Below the pieces are notes generated by a model. It ran no database searches. It saw only the letters and a list, made by a program, of their open reading frames with translations, and had not been told where the DNA came from. DNA of 64,000 nt from Eustoma russellianum (lineage: Eukaryota > Streptophyta > Magnoliopsida > Gentianales > Gentianaceae), in contig AP025071.1 in assembly GCA_036186865.1 (NCBI GenBank), positions 11,987,254 through 12,051,253 on the forward strand. The letters are read 5' to 3'. Each line of letters begins with the position of its first letter. The first letter of the stretch is position 1. Made by a program: the position numbers and the translations under genes. This document shows positions 32,574 through 43,959 of this stretch, in pieces.

Positions 32574-33279
32574 TTTTTTTTTATAAAAGAAAATATTATT
32601 ACGGGAAACCTCACTTGTGGCAGAGGAAAACCATATTACAAGAGTCCATTAATGCAAATAAATAATATAACGAACTAAGTATGTCATATCTGCAGTCGTA
32701 TATGATATGCCGCATTAAAACCTTGCCAAGTAAAACCACCCTTGTGGATAAAACCTTGGCGAAGGAAAAAGCGTACATATTTATACGGCTGTCATTGATA
32801 TGAAGTTTGTGGAAAAATATGTACAACCAAAAATGTGCTGCACCGACCTTTGATCTGTGTGATAGGAAGTTGAACCAAGCAGCAAAAGCATCATAGAAAG
32901 TAGACTGCCATCGTGTGATACTGATGAGAGGGTGCACTTGCTCCATATAAATCGCCGTCATCAGATGGGTTATCCAAGTCGCCTTGACTAGTCAGCCAAG
33001 GCGACAATGTGTAAGTTCCAGCAGTGAACGTCGTAGAGAATAGTTCCGTGTCATCGCATGATTGTTCCGATCGCAGCGTTGCAAAAATGAGAGTGCAGTA
33101 CAGGCACCAATATGATATCCAAAGCGCTCCCATGAGACAAAGTAGCATGTTATATTGATTTATTAAACCGTATAATGCATGAAGAGTGGGATGGGAAAAC
33201 ATACCGTGCCCGCCTGCAGCCCAATGGGTGCAGGCAGGTGAGACAAAATAGCGCCAATCCATATGGAAGACCGCAAGTG
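32574..33279 (-). promoter_or_regulatory. LINE copy 1 3' UTR with two hairpins
   Basis: In RNA sense it contains the module GTCTTCCATATGGATTGGC (around 33255), then a stem with arms 33212-33218 and 33229-33235 (GCCTGCA/TGCAGGC) and then CGGTATG. Near the end is a two-tier stem-loop (32725-32760; outer GCCAAG/CTTGGC, inner CCAC-AAGG-GTGG). The same parts occur in the other copies. The RT probably recognises the terminal stem-loop; the upstream hairpin has no known role. Confidence 0.7.
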
Positions 33280-36200
33280 TCAAGGGAATCGAAGGTGAGC
33301 CGACGTGAGATCTAAAGTAACAGCTGCCTTGACCAAAGACGGTAGATTAGCTGAGGAATAGTACTTCGTATTTGGGCTTAGCATGGCCTGCTGTGCTAAA
33401 TAATGTGCTGGCATATTTGCTTCACGGTAAATATGACTGAGAGAGAGTCGATGTGAATGAACCAGCTGATGGAGCCAGCGGAGGTGATAATTCCCTTGGG
33501 GTGCGTGCGTCTGCCTGAGTCGATCAGTTAGCTGGGAGCAGTCTGACTCGAGAGTAATTGAACGATATAAAGGGAGGAAGTAAAGAAGACCAAGAAACGC
33601 AGCCTGTGTTTCTGCATGAAGAGGAATACATTGTGGTAGCCGGAATGAAAGTGCTCCTAGACATAATCCTGTATGATTACGTAGAATGGCACCTCCCGCC
33701 GCAAAATGTCGGCCTACAGCAGCATCCACATTTAGTTTCAATCGGCCTGAAGGCGGGGTGACCCAACGAACGACAACTGGTCGAGGCGGTCGAGGGGGAG
33801 GTAGCCATCGAAAGACTTGACATGGAGATGCACAAAGTTTTGAGCCCGCGATTTTCTTGTGCCATAGGGTAATATCATAACGGATATTGGCTTGTAGAGA
33901 AAAAGTTGTGCATGTTGTTTTGTCCCCATAAACAATGGATGTATAAGCACGCCAGATATTATACACAATGATAGCAGGAAACACCAGTTTATATACCCCA
34001 ATAAGAGAAGAAAAGGAAGACCGATACCACCAAGCAAGAAGATAGTTGCGTAAGTGCAGAGATGACGGTGAGGGACAGTGCAGCTCACCTGCAAAGTAAG
34101 ACCATATAGGATGAATATAAGAGCAAGAGATGAAAACATGGTCTATCGTGGCCGAATCGCGCCTACAGAACGGGCATTGTGTTGGCTGTGCCGCAATATA
34201 TCGGCCAATATGATCCTGAAAAGGCAATGCTGAGTGAAAAAGACGCCATAAGAACAGTCTAATAGATGGTGAAAGATGCTTGGACCAAATAAAAGTGAAC
34301 GACAGCATAGTGGGAGAGGAAGTGCGGCAGACATCATATGCACTCTTGAGTGTAAATTCCCCCAGTGTTGCTGGGATCCATGTGAGCTGATCATCCTGTT
34401 GTGCTGTGTGCATTAAACAGAACGAATGAATACGGCAAATTGTTCTCCAGATCGGTGAGTCAGTGAGCCGTGCAGTAAAATCTTGCCTCTGACCATATTT
34501 TGCATGCATGAATTGGCTCCATAAAGTTGAATGCTGATGATAAGACCACCAAATACGGCAATGATATGCCTTTTGAAGGACAGTTAAATCCCGAAGGCCT
34601 AAACCTCCCTCAGACTTCGGTTTAGTAATGTTTGCCCATGAGACCCAATGATGTCGGTGACCCCAAAAGAACGTAGCCATTTTACGATGAATAATTTTAA
34701 TGACCGATTTAGGTATTCCTCCCGCGGCCATAATATGAAGAGGCAGTGCTGATATTACCGATTGTAAAAGCACTAGTCGGCCTGCAGTAGATAATAACTT
34801 AGATTGCCAACCCTGAAGTCTGTCATCAATATGCTGTAATAGCGAGACACAGTGTAGCGAGCGAGATATACCCTTGTGTAAAAATGATCCAAGATATCGG
34901 AATGGGAGAGCGGCAAGACGCATGCCCAAAATTTGCATGAAACATTGACGCTGATGTGGAGTAACTGCCGAAGAAGGAATCATACTGCTCTTTTGGAAGT
35001 TTACTTTCTGACCTGAGGCCGTTTCATAATGTTTAAGAAACATATGAAATTGCCTTAAATTTCGCTGCGTACCTCGAAGAAATATGAGAAGGTCATCTGC
35101 ATAAGCCAAATGCGTAACTGGAAACGGCATGCGTCCCATACGAAATGGCTCTAACACACCCGCTGATGTCAAGGCCTTCAAGCCTCTGCTGAAACCCTCT
35201 GCTGCTAAAATAAATAATAATGGAGATAAAGGGTCTCCCTGCTTGACTCCTCTAAACGGCCGGAAATAAGTTGAGGGTTGTCCATTGATTAAAACTGCAA
35301 ACGTGGTTGCACTCAAATGATTCAGTATAATCCTCGTAAAAAAACCTGAAAACCCAAAGGCCTTTAGAATTAATTCCAAGTATTCCCAGCTAACTCTGTC
35401 AAAAGCTTTCATCATATCCAATTTGAGACAGAGTTGTGATCCACCGCGGTCAAGCATATGAATCATCTCTCGAGCCAGCAAAACTGAGTGTGAAATATCC
35501 ATACCCGACAGAAAACCGGTTTGTTCGGGTGAAATGAGACGTGGTAACAACTTACTCAATCGACTAGCAACAATTCTTGTACAAACTTTGCTGATGAAAT
35601 TTGTGAGACAAATAGGACGATAATCACTGAATGTGGTAGGAGAGGCCTTCTTTGGTATTAAAGTGATCAAAGCACTCGCCATAACTTTGGGTTGTGGTAT
35701 ACCCAGAAAAAATTCCTGAACTGCTAAGATAACATCGTTTTGTATAATTGACCAGCAAGTTCTGTAAAAATTACCATCAAAACCATCAGGTCCCGCTGCA
35801 CTGTGTGGATCCAAATGCCAAACCGCCGCCTTAATTTCTTCCGGCATGGGTATGTGCGCTAATGAAGCGTTGTCCTCTGCTGAAAGCAGAGATGGAATAT
35901 GACATAGAATTTGATCATAATTGCCTGTTGCCTCTCTCGCGAATAAAGATGTGTAAAATGATACTGCTTCAGACATAATATCATCCGGGGTAGAGCAGAT
36001 AAGACCAGTTGATGATTGAATTTGCTGAATCTTAAGATGTAGACGCCTGCCTTTGACAATTGAATGATAGTAACGAGTATTTGCATCTCCATCCTTCAAC
36101 CATCGGACTCTTGCTTTTTGTTTCCAGAAATGCATTTCATAGGAAGCTGCTTGTTGATATTCAGCCTTTGCGCGATGGTATTCTGCACGATTCTCCTCTG

Positions 36201-37140
36201 TCGGCTGCATATCCCACTGTTGTTCAGCTTGTGTAAGCTGAGCTTCAGTATATTGAACGCGTGAAAAAATATTACCAAAGATGTCCTTATTCCATTGCTG
36301 CACATCCTTTCTGAACTTAAATAGTTTATTATAGAAACCATACATGCCTCCCGTTGTTGGGTACGCACTCCATGCATCTCGCATAAAAGCGATGAAGTCT
36401 GGATGCTGCAGCCATGAGTCTAAAAACCGAAATGTGCGTCGCTGCGAACTCGTAGTATGTCGGCATATGAAGAGCAATGGCGTATGGTCTGAAGAAATTC
36501 TAGGGAGATGCGTTAGCTGCTGATCTTCAAAGATATCATGAAATTCAGAATTGATAAACAACCAATCTAATCGTCGACGTAATCTGCCGAGACCTCGACC
36601 ATCCGACCATGTAAACCTAGAACCCTGAAATGGCAGCGACATCAAACCGCACGAGTCTATACAATCATTGAAGTCTTGCAAAACTGAGAGTGACGGCTGA
36701 GATCTCCCTTCATGATCTGATAGAGAACGGAATGTATTGAAATCACCCCCTAAAACCCAAGGTAGTGCTGAATTTTCCGAGAAATCACATAAAGAAGCCC
36801 ATAAAGCACGACGCAAAAGTGGCGTATGGCTGCCATAGACCGCCGAGAGGACAAAAACACGCTGCAATTGCCGAAAGAGCAATGTGAAATGTACTACTTG
36901 TCCTTCATCCTGTACCGAGACCAACTCGAAGTGAGAATCCCGCCAGAAAAACCATATACGTTCAGACTGCGATGCATATGAATTAGAAAAGCCAAACTCT
37001 AAAGCATACCGAGAAACCGTATTAGATGCATGCTTAGGCTCTATAACTACAAGTAAATTTAAACGATGCTCATGAATTAAATGATGCAAACGTGGCTTGG
37101 AGGCACGAAGGCCTCGTGTGTTCCATATCATAATATTCAT
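33280..37140 (-). CDS. LINE copy 1 ORF2 (1286 aa): endonuclease, reverse transcriptase, zf-RVT, RNase H
   Basis: ORF2p nicks target DNA and copies its own RNA there. The apurinic-type endonuclease is at residues 1-230, with N7 (WNTRG), E34 (IEPK), D133/N135 (GGDFNT) and S217-D218-H219. The RT is at about 470-760, with 'SDYRPICLTNF', D575 in LKLDMMKAFDR, KQGDPLSPLLF and the YADD active site at 680-683. The zf-RVT zinc region near residue 1000 has CPFC...H...C. An RNase H domain from about 1135 has D in LNVDAAVG, E in HAETQA and D in ESDC, ending with REANMPAHYLA. No stop or frameshift is present, and the length equals the full span of copy 5 ORF2. Translation may depend on re-initiation at the ATGA overlap with ORF1. 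Confidence 0.95.
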   Translation of the reverse strand: MNIMIWNTRGLRASKPRLHHLIHEHRLNLLVVIEPKHASNTVSRYALEFGFSNSYASQSERIWFFWRDSHFELVSVQDEGQVVHFTLLFRQLQRVFVLSAVYGSHTPLLRRALWASLCDFSENSALPWVLGGDFNTFRSLSDHEGRSQPSLSVLQDFNDCIDSCGLMSLPFQGSRFTWSDGRGLGRLRRRLDWLFINSEFHDIFEDQQLTHLPRISSDHTPLLFICRHTTSSQRRTFRFLDSWLQHPDFIAFMRDAWSAYPTTGGMYGFYNKLFKFRKDVQQWNKDIFGNIFSRVQYTEAQLTQAEQQWDMQPTEENRAEYHRAKAEYQQAASYEMHFWKQKARVRWLKDGDANTRYYHSIVKGRRLHLKIQQIQSSTGLICSTPDDIMSEAVSFYTSLFAREATGNYDQILCHIPSLLSAEDNASLAHIPMPEEIKAAVWHLDPHSAAGPDGFDGNFYRTCWSIIQNDVILAVQEFFLGIPQPKVMASALITLIPKKASPTTFSDYRPICLTNFISKVCTRIVASRLSKLLPRLISPEQTGFLSGMDISHSVLLAREMIHMLDRGGSQLCLKLDMMKAFDRVSWEYLELILKAFGFSGFFTRIILNHLSATTFAVLINGQPSTYFRPFRGVKQGDPLSPLLFILAAEGFSRGLKALTSAGVLEPFRMGRMPFPVTHLAYADDLLIFLRGTQRNLRQFHMFLKHYETASGQKVNFQKSSMIPSSAVTPHQRQCFMQILGMRLAALPFRYLGSFLHKGISRSLHCVSLLQHIDDRLQGWQSKLLSTAGRLVLLQSVISALPLHIMAAGGIPKSVIKIIHRKMATFFWGHRHHWVSWANITKPKSEGGLGLRDLTVLQKAYHCRIWWSYHQHSTLWSQFMHAKYGQRQDFTARLTDSPIWRTICRIHSFCLMHTAQQDDQLTWIPATLGEFTLKSAYDVCRTSSPTMLSFTFIWSKHLSPSIRLFLWRLFHSALPFQDHIGRYIAAQPTQCPFCRRDSATIDHVFISCSYIHPIWSYFAGELHCPSPSSLHLRNYLLAWWYRSSFSSLIGVYKLVFPAIIVYNIWRAYTSIVYGDKTTCTTFSLQANIRYDITLWHKKIAGSKLCASPCQVFRWLPPPRPPRPVVVRWVTPPSGRLKLNVDAAVGRHFAAGGAILRNHTGLCLGALSFRLPQCIPLHAETQAAFLGLLYFLPLYRSITLESDCSQLTDRLRQTHAPQGNYHLRWLHQLVHSHRLSLSHIYREANMPAHYLAQQAMLSPNTKYYSSANLPSLVKAAVTLDLTSAHLRFP

Positions 37141-38420
37141 TGAGAAAGGGTAGTGTTACTTCCCTGTACCGCATGCGAAGCGCTGCGTGTGAGAATAGAT
37201 GACGGGGGTAATGGCGGAAGATCCTTTTTGGACCGACGTTTTCGACGTGGCACCACCGGAATAAAATCATCTGTTGAGTCCTGTAGGCGAGAAATTAATA
37301 TATCCGTATCAGGAGTAGCAGGCAACTGCTGGATGCGATTAGCGACCTCTTCTGATACCATAGGAATTTCAGTGTTGTCTGGAACCGGAAGGTCAGTGTC
37401 AGACGAATGTCCAATATCACCGGTGTCCATGGAATCATGCAACGGTCCCAAAACATCTGCTGGATTATGTTCAGTAAGAATCGCGTCTCGAGCGGGGGAT
37501 TTCTCACAGGGAGGGTCATCCGACAACTCAGTAACTTGCTCAGTGGGGTTAGATGGCGCAGCTGGGGACTGTGCCAGCGTATGCGGCAACGCCGGAGCCG
37601 GAGCATGTTGCGGTGGATTAGAGGAAACAGCAGGGCGTGATTTAACTGGGGTCCATCGCTGTGCCTGTGGACGACGTGGAGGGGGTGGCGGTGGTGGAGG
37701 AATATTATTCTCTGAAGCAGGCAGGCAAGTGGATGATGCATGGCCTAACCGTCTACAACAAGTGCAGAACAAAGGTAAATCTTCATACGTAATAGTTTGC
37801 AGAATAAATCGTCCTTTAGCTTCGAGATAAATTTTCTGCGGTAATTCTCTGGAGATATCAATTTCCACACACACACGTGCAACTGACGGTCTAAGACCCT
37901 CCGCTGTCGCAACATCAAGTTTAATAGGGCTTCCAATGGGTTTCACAATTTCGAATAAAGCTTCCTTTCGGTGAAGATGAACAGGAAGGCCAGGAAAAGC
38001 GATCCAAACAGGCACAATTGGCACATCAGTGGATGGATCAAAATCAACTGTCCATTTTGTTATGCGCATATGGCAACCAGAAATATGCCAGGATCTCCGA
38101 TAAAAACAGCGTAAATAATCTGCTTCATTGCGAAAATTGAGAAGTATGTGTGTCTGATCAATAAGAGTAATACGAAGATCTGGCTGGAAACCAATCTTCT
38201 CAAAAACTTCCCTGATCACTTTCAATGGAGGTCTTCCATACCAAAAAGTACCCACTAACGAATATTTGAAAGGCGCAGCAAGTTCATCAATTTCCGAATC
38301 TAAAAAGGATATCAAGGGAATACCTTTATACCGAGATACCGTTTTTGGAGAGATGTTGATCGTTTGAGAGGTGGTGGCGCCGGTTACTACAGCCGTGAAA
38401 GACGGCGCCGCAGAAGTCAT
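37137..38420 (-). CDS. LINE copy 1 ORF1 (427 aa), DUF4283/CCHC nucleic-acid-binding protein
   Basis: ORF1p of plant L1-type LINEs binds element RNA and forms the particle with ORF2p. The DUF4283 domain spans about residues 45-175 (LVGTFWYGRPPLKVIREVF, 'WHISGCHMRITKW'). It is followed by a zf-CCHC_4 knuckle C219-X2-C222-X4-H227-X4-C232 and a run of eight prolines. The C-terminal half is acidic and proline-rich, ending in a basic 'RRKRRSKKDLPP' segment that could be a nuclear localisation signal. The start ATG at 38420 is the first in frame after a GC-rich leader. The stop overlaps the ORF2 start. Copies 2 and 4 carry broken versions. Confidence 0.95.
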   Translation of the reverse strand: MTSAAPSFTAVVTGATTSQTINISPKTVSRYKGIPLISFLDSEIDELAAPFKYSLVGTFWYGRPPLKVIREVFEKIGFQPDLRITLIDQTHILLNFRNEADYLRCFYRRSWHISGCHMRITKWTVDFDPSTDVPIVPVWIAFPGLPVHLHRKEALFEIVKPIGSPIKLDVATAEGLRPSVARVCVEIDISRELPQKIYLEAKGRFILQTITYEDLPLFCTCCRRLGHASSTCLPASENNIPPPPPPPPRRPQAQRWTPVKSRPAVSSNPPQHAPAPALPHTLAQSPAAPSNPTEQVTELSDDPPCEKSPARDAILTEHNPADVLGPLHDSMDTGDIGHSSDTDLPVPDNTEIPMVSEEVANRIQQLPATPDTDILISRLQDSTDDFIPVVPRRKRRSKKDLPPLPPSSILTRSASHAVQGSNTTLSQ

Positions 38421-38606
38421 ATCGCAGAAGCAATGTGATCGCCGATAACCAGAGAAAAAGCGGAATAATTAACAGCAGAAGAAAAGGCCGGAGGCAGAAG
38501 CCACACCGGCAGCCACGTCGGCGGCCGAAAGCCGCAAGCCAATTGGCGACGGGAATCGCCTACGCCTACGCCTGGAGCCGAAAATTTTTAATTCACATGG
38601 CCTATT

Positions 38607-38771
38607 ATATATATATGTATACATACTAATATTTTCCCTCTTTAAATCACATTTTGTTATTCTATATTTTACTCTTATCGCCCTTTCTTTTTATATTAAA
38701 CATAAATATACTTATACAAGTCATAAAATTTATTCTTCCCCTCCTTTTCTCCCTTTGACCGAATAACCTTA
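38607..38771. repeat. AT-rich spacer related to 45520-45665
   Basis: No gene. 'CACATTT' then pyrimidine-rich blocks, 'CTTTCTTTTTATATTAAACAT', 'AAAATTTATTCTTCCCC' and GACCGAATAACC match, in order, the spacer between LINE copies 2 and 3. It appears to be a diverged copy of the same pre-insertion sequence. Confidence 0.65.
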
Positions 38772-38955
38772 TATACATATACATATTTTTTTATAAAGAT
38801 GATATATTATTGGAAAACCCTCACTTGTGGTGGAGGAAAACCATACTACAATAACTCAACATAAGAAAATAGATAATGACGTGAGCTAATGATTTTCAAC
38901 CTCCAATCATATACGATATGTCGTATTAAAACCTTGCCAATATACATATACATAT
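38772..38955 (-). mobile_element. Severely 5'-truncated LINE tail (about 154 bp) with target duplication
   Basis: The insert 38787-38940 is the last part of the LINE 3' UTR: minus-strand TTGGCAAGGTTTTAATACG at the right, down to an A-run at the left. It is flanked by TATACATATACATAT (38772-38786 and 38941-38955). It begins within the closing arm of the terminal stem-loop, so reverse transcription probably stopped at that structure. Confidence 0.85.
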
Positions 38956-38960
38956 ACATA

Positions 38961-40118
38961 TTTTTCTATGAAAAGGATATTTGTATTATGAGAGACCCTT
39001 GCTTATGGCGGAGGAATACCTTATTACAACCGGAAAAACGATAATAATAGCAACAGTATATGATTATCAACATTCAATCCGTATATGATATGCCGCATTA
39101 AAACCTTGCCAAGTAAAACCACCCTTGTGGATGAAACCTTGGCGAAGGAAAAAGCATACATATTTATAAAGATGGACTGTTGATATACGCTATTATGTAA
39201 TGAAATAGAACTTGTAACCCTAATATTACACCAACGTAAAAAAAGAATCTGCCAGAGGAACAGCCTCGCATGATGATTGCCCAATGTCCAAACAGTAGCC
39301 GCGCAAATACTCAAGAAAAGGAGTACGATCCATGCTCCCATCAATGTATCCAAACAAATAATTGACCGATGTAGGAAACTAAATCGCACCGAGGATAGCT
39401 GCTTTCGATGAGAATGCCTGGTCCGAATGTCTGATTGGAGCCTAGGCACAACCCATGTCCTCGTCCACACATTACAATAATATAGTGCTGAGTAAAGCAG
39501 AAAGCCACGTCTTACTAAAATTTGTGAGTTGAATTGAAGGTAAAGCATACCTGGCCTGGTGGCACAACACAATGTGCCGGCAGAGGTAACGTATACACGC
39601 CAATCAATTTGGAAGACTTGAAATAGTAGGCAGCAGTGTGTTGGAATCCACAACGGCAAGCTTAGATGTTGAGGATGTGATTCATGCTCATAAGTAGAGC
39701 TCATAGCAACGTTAAAAGGCCACCAAAGTAAAGAGAGATAGACGCCCATGTGATGATGATGCACACGTACCACCAAAACAATCCGGGTCATCATAGGTAG
39801 GAAAAACACATGAAAAAACCAGTATAATAATGTAATAGTAAGCGTACCGAGTCCTAAGTACAGGCAGGAAAACTTTGAAGTAGCCAATCCTTATGGAAGA
39901 CGCTAGATGTATAAACTCGGTGATTTCGTCCCAAGTTGACGGCATGGGTACGTTGACGAACATTGATATTGTGAGAAAAGAACACATTAAATATGTTAAA
40001 GATAAGAAAGCTGCAGTAGTGAACTAAAAGAATGCAATGCGTACCATATATGCCCGTAACCATTATGGAACGGGCATAATATATTGAAAATTGTCAATCC
40101 ATGAGGAAGACTAGAATG
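38961..40118 (-). promoter_or_regulatory. LINE copy 2 3' UTR with repeated hairpin module
   Basis: Three occurrences of a GTCTTCC...GGATTGG(C/A) module are seen in RNA sense, ending near 40112, 39903 and 39617. The first is followed by a perfect 8-bp stem (arms 40050-40057 and 40070-40077, ATGCCCGT/ACGGGCAT). The third is followed by a GGCAC/GTGCC stem near 39561-39578. The second is only partly paired. The terminal stem-loop is at 39108-39143. Confidence 0.65.
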
Positions 40119-43100
40119 TCAGGACGATCGCAAGCTCGCCGATGTGAGGTCCAACGTGAGCGACGCACGAACCAAAGGTGGGAGATCGTGGGTGCCAAAA
40201 GCACTGATCACAGGATGAAGCATTGCATGTTGTGCAAGATCATGAGCTGGCATATTGGCTTTGCGATATGTGTGAATGATCTCCAGTCTATGCTGTTGAA
40301 GTAGGGTGTGTAGCAGTCAGAGATGATAGTTACCAGAAATATATTGTGTCTGATGTAGTCGTGACAACATTTGAGCACAATCAGATTCGATTATGATCAT
40401 ACGATAATATGGGAGAAAATACATCAAACCAAAAAGAGTAGCCTGAATCTCTGCCAACAAAGGCGTACTCGTAGGCAGACGAAATGAGAGCGCGCGCACA
40501 CAATTACCCTCGTGATCGTGCAATATTGCCCCACCCGCGGCGTAGTGGCGGCCAACTGCTGCATCAACATTGAGTTTGAGCCTACCTGAAGGGGGGGTTT
40601 GCCACCGAATAATGCGGAGACGCGGAGGGCGAATCCGGGGGATCCATGAAAGAGATGGAGTTGGCCCCGCTGCAAGTTTGGACCCCCTGTATCTTCATTA
40701 TCCACATTCGAATATCAAAATGTATCGAGTTACGTAACCCCGTAGTGGAGAAGGTCGTAGTGTCCCCATATACCAATTGTGCATAATTTCGCCATATATT
40801 TGAAACTGTAATGGCTGGAATGACAATTTTCAAAATCCCAAATAATGATGAAGTATTTGAACGATACCACCATGCTAGTAAATACTGACGCAGGGATAGT
40901 GATGTTGGAGGGATTCCATGCAACTCTGCAGCAAAAAAACTCCATAAGTGGCGAATGCGGCTGCAGTAGATGAAGATATGATCCACTGTGGCTGAGTGCT
41001 CTCTGCAAAAAGGACACTGTGTGGGACGTGCCACCAAATACTGTCCGATGTAGTCTTCAAATGGCATGGCTGAATGAAAGAGGCGCCACAACAATATTTT
41101 TGTGGAAGGGGAATGCTGCTTAAACCAAATAAATTTTGTAGAGAGCTGTGTTGGACGTGACACCCGACAAAGATCATAGGCCGACTTAAGAGTAAACTCG
41201 CCTGTGGGCGTAGATTCCCATAAAAGATAAGGTGCCATTCCAGTTGTCGCGGAGATGCAAGTATGGTGAATTCGACATATGAGCTTCCACACTTCTGAGT
41301 CGGGGATTCGTGGATGATAATCACCCCTCCGTCCATATTTGTTATGCATATACTGACTCCATAAAGTATTTTGCGTATGATATGTCCACCAAATCCTACA
41401 GTGATATGCCTGCTGCAAGTAGATGAGGTTTCGAATGTCTAAGCCGCCTTCCTCAAATGGCATTGCGATTTTGTGCCATGCCGCCCAATGATGCCTTTCC
41501 CCCCAATAAAATGCTACCATCTTTTTGTTAATCATTCGGATGACTGATTTGAGCAAACCACCTGCTGCCAAAATATGAAGCGGAAGCGTTGCAATCACTG
41601 AACGTAAAAGTACAAGGCGTCCCGCTGAGGAGAGAAGGCGGTCATCAATATGTTGTAATAGGGTTGCACAATATCTGGATCGAGTGATGCCTTTATGTAG
41701 ATATGAGCCTAGATAGCGAAACGGCAGAGTTGTTGCCCGCATGCCTAATATACCTTTGAACATCCGACATTTTCTTGAGGTGACACTAGACGAAGGTATG
41801 AAACTACTTTTGTGAAAATTAACCTTTTGCCTTGATGCCGTTTCATACATAGTGAGAAATGCGTGGAAGTGTCTGAGATTGCGCTGTGTCCCCCGGAGGA
41901 AAATAAGCAAATCATCGGCATAGGCCAAATGTGAGATGGCCATTGGCATTCGTCCTAGACGAAATGATTGTATGGTGCCCGCCACAACTAGCGCCTTTAG
42001 GCCTCTGCTGAACCCTTCAGATGATAGGATGAACAGCAAGGGCGACAAGGGATCACCCTGCTTGACCCCTTTAAATGGGCGAAAGGAAGTCGATGGCTGG
42101 CCATTGATCAATACTGACAGCTTTGTAGCACTTAAATGATTAATGACAATCCGGATGAAAAAATCCGAGAATCCAAACTTGCGCAATAATAGTTCAAGAT
42201 ATTCCCAACTTACCCTATCAAATGCCTTCATCATATCTAACTTCAGGCATAATTGAAATCTCCCTCTATCCATCATGTGGACCATTTCTCTGGCCAATAA
42301 CACTTGAGTCGAAATATCATGTCCGGGAAGAAATCCTGTTTGTTCCGACGAGATTAACTATGGTAGTAGCTGACCCAATCGCGTGGCAATAATACGAGTA
42401 CAAACCTTACTCAGAAAATTTGTAAGGCAAATAGGGCGAAAATCCCCAAAAGTCTGTGGTGACTGTGTTTTTGGGATCAATGTAAGCAAAGCAGCAGCCA
42501 TGACCGTCAGCTGCGGTACTGCAATAAAAAATTCCTACACCGCTTTTAAAACATTCAAATGTATGATAGGCCCGCATGAACGATAGAAATTTCCATGAAA
42601 ACCATCTGGGCCGGCAGCACTTTGTGAGTCTAAACTCCACACAGCTGCTTTTACCTCTGATTCCAGAGGTATCTGTGTGTGCATGAGATTATCAGCTTCA
42701 GAAATGAGTTGAGGAATGTGTGATAATATAGAATAGTGATTCTGCGTTGGCACACAAGTGAATAAGTCCGTGTAAAATGCGAATGCGGAAGTCATAATTT
42801 CATCCGGATTTGTCAATAGTGTACGAGTCGAATCCCGAATCTGTCAAATGCAGAGCTGGGAACGCTTACCTTTGACGAGGGAGTGGAAGTAATGTGTATT
42901 AGCATCGCCATCTTGTAACCATTTTACCCGCGCCTTTTGTTTCCAGTATTGTAATTCATAATTGGAGGCGAGCAAATAATGTGCTTTGGCCTTATAAAAT
43001 GCCTCGCGTGTCTCTTCCATGGGGCAGGTGTCCCAAGTATTTTCTGCTCTATTAAGCTGCTCCTCTGCATTCTTCAGAGTGTCAAAGATATTCCCAAATA

Positions 43101-43959
43101 TAGTTTTATTCCAGTGTTGTATGTCTTTCTTGAGGGAAAATAATTTTGTATAGAAACCACGCATGCCTCCTGTTGTGGGATATGAACCCCATACATTCTT
43201 CACATAAGCATGAAAATCCGGGTGTTGAAGCCATGCATCTAAAAAACGAAATGAGCGACGGGTAGGCTGACTGCTTAGCTGACATTGTATAAGAAGTGGA
43301 GTATGATCCGATGATGCTCGTGGCAAATGAGTAAGCCGTAAGTTGTCAAATGTATCATTCAACATTGAGTTGATAAAGAGGCAATCCAGCCTCCGTCGAA
43401 CACGTCCCAAACCACGGCCTTCAGCCCAAGTGAAACGCGAGCCCTGATACGGGGGCAACAAAAGTGAACATGCTTCAATACACTCATTAAAATCCTGTAG
43501 TGCAGATAGAGAAGGTGTGGAGCGGCCGTGATGATCATCAATGGAGCAAAACGTATTAAAATCGCCTCCAACCAACCATGGCAACTGTAACCCCGTGGCA
43601 AAATCACATATTGAGCGCCATAAATGTTGACGCTGTGAAGCAGTATGTTTTGCATATACCAAAGAAAGTGCAAAAGTCTACTGCAGTGAAACCGATAATA
43701 AAGTCAGGTGGATGACCTGATCTTCATCCTGTGTGGCGAGCAAACGGAACTCATGATCACACCAAAAAAACCATACATGTTCCGAGTGTGAAGCATAACT
43801 ATGCGAGAAACCAAGACGCAAACCAAATCCATGTATTTGTGAAGGAGTATGCTTAGGTTCTATTAAAGCAACTAAATTTAGACGATGATCTCGTATCAAC
43901 TGTTTTAACCGAGGTAACGACGTGTGCAAGCCTCGAATATTCCATATTTAGACATTCAT
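40119..43959 (-). pseudogene. LINE copy 2 ORF2, multiple stops and frameshifts
   Basis: The endonuclease (43959-43200), RT (about 42560-41640), zf-RVT (near 41000, CPFCREHSATVDHIF) and RNase H (40590-40119, NVDAA, 'LLAEIQATLF' and ESDC blocks) are all recognisable. Stops occur at codon 4 (43948-43950) and at 43678, 42844, 42535 and near 42357. A frameshift near 40590 separates the zf-RVT part from RNase H. About seven codons are missing near 41640 relative to copy 1. The YADD active site survives, but no full product is possible. Confidence 0.9.

Larger units (their letters stand above)
32574..38592 (-). mobile_element. L1-type LINE copy 1, full length, both ORFs open
   Basis: The 6.0-kb element is flanked by a 14-bp duplication TCACATGGCCTATT (32560-32573 and 38593-38606). 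Reading on the minus strand: a GC-rich 5' UTR (38592-38421), ORF1 (38420-37137), ORF2 overlapping by ATGA (37140-33280), a 3' UTR of about 700 bases with hairpins, and an A-run next to the left duplication. Clean duplications, two uninterrupted ORFs and intact catalytic motifs make it the youngest-looking LINE here and a candidate autonomous copy. Confidence 0.95.

Noticed and set aside
39024..39887. 287-aa minus-strand ORF with hydrophobic content
   Set aside because: It lies in the 3' UTR of LINE copy 2, includes the non-coding terminal stem-loop sequence, and is absent from copies 1 and 4.
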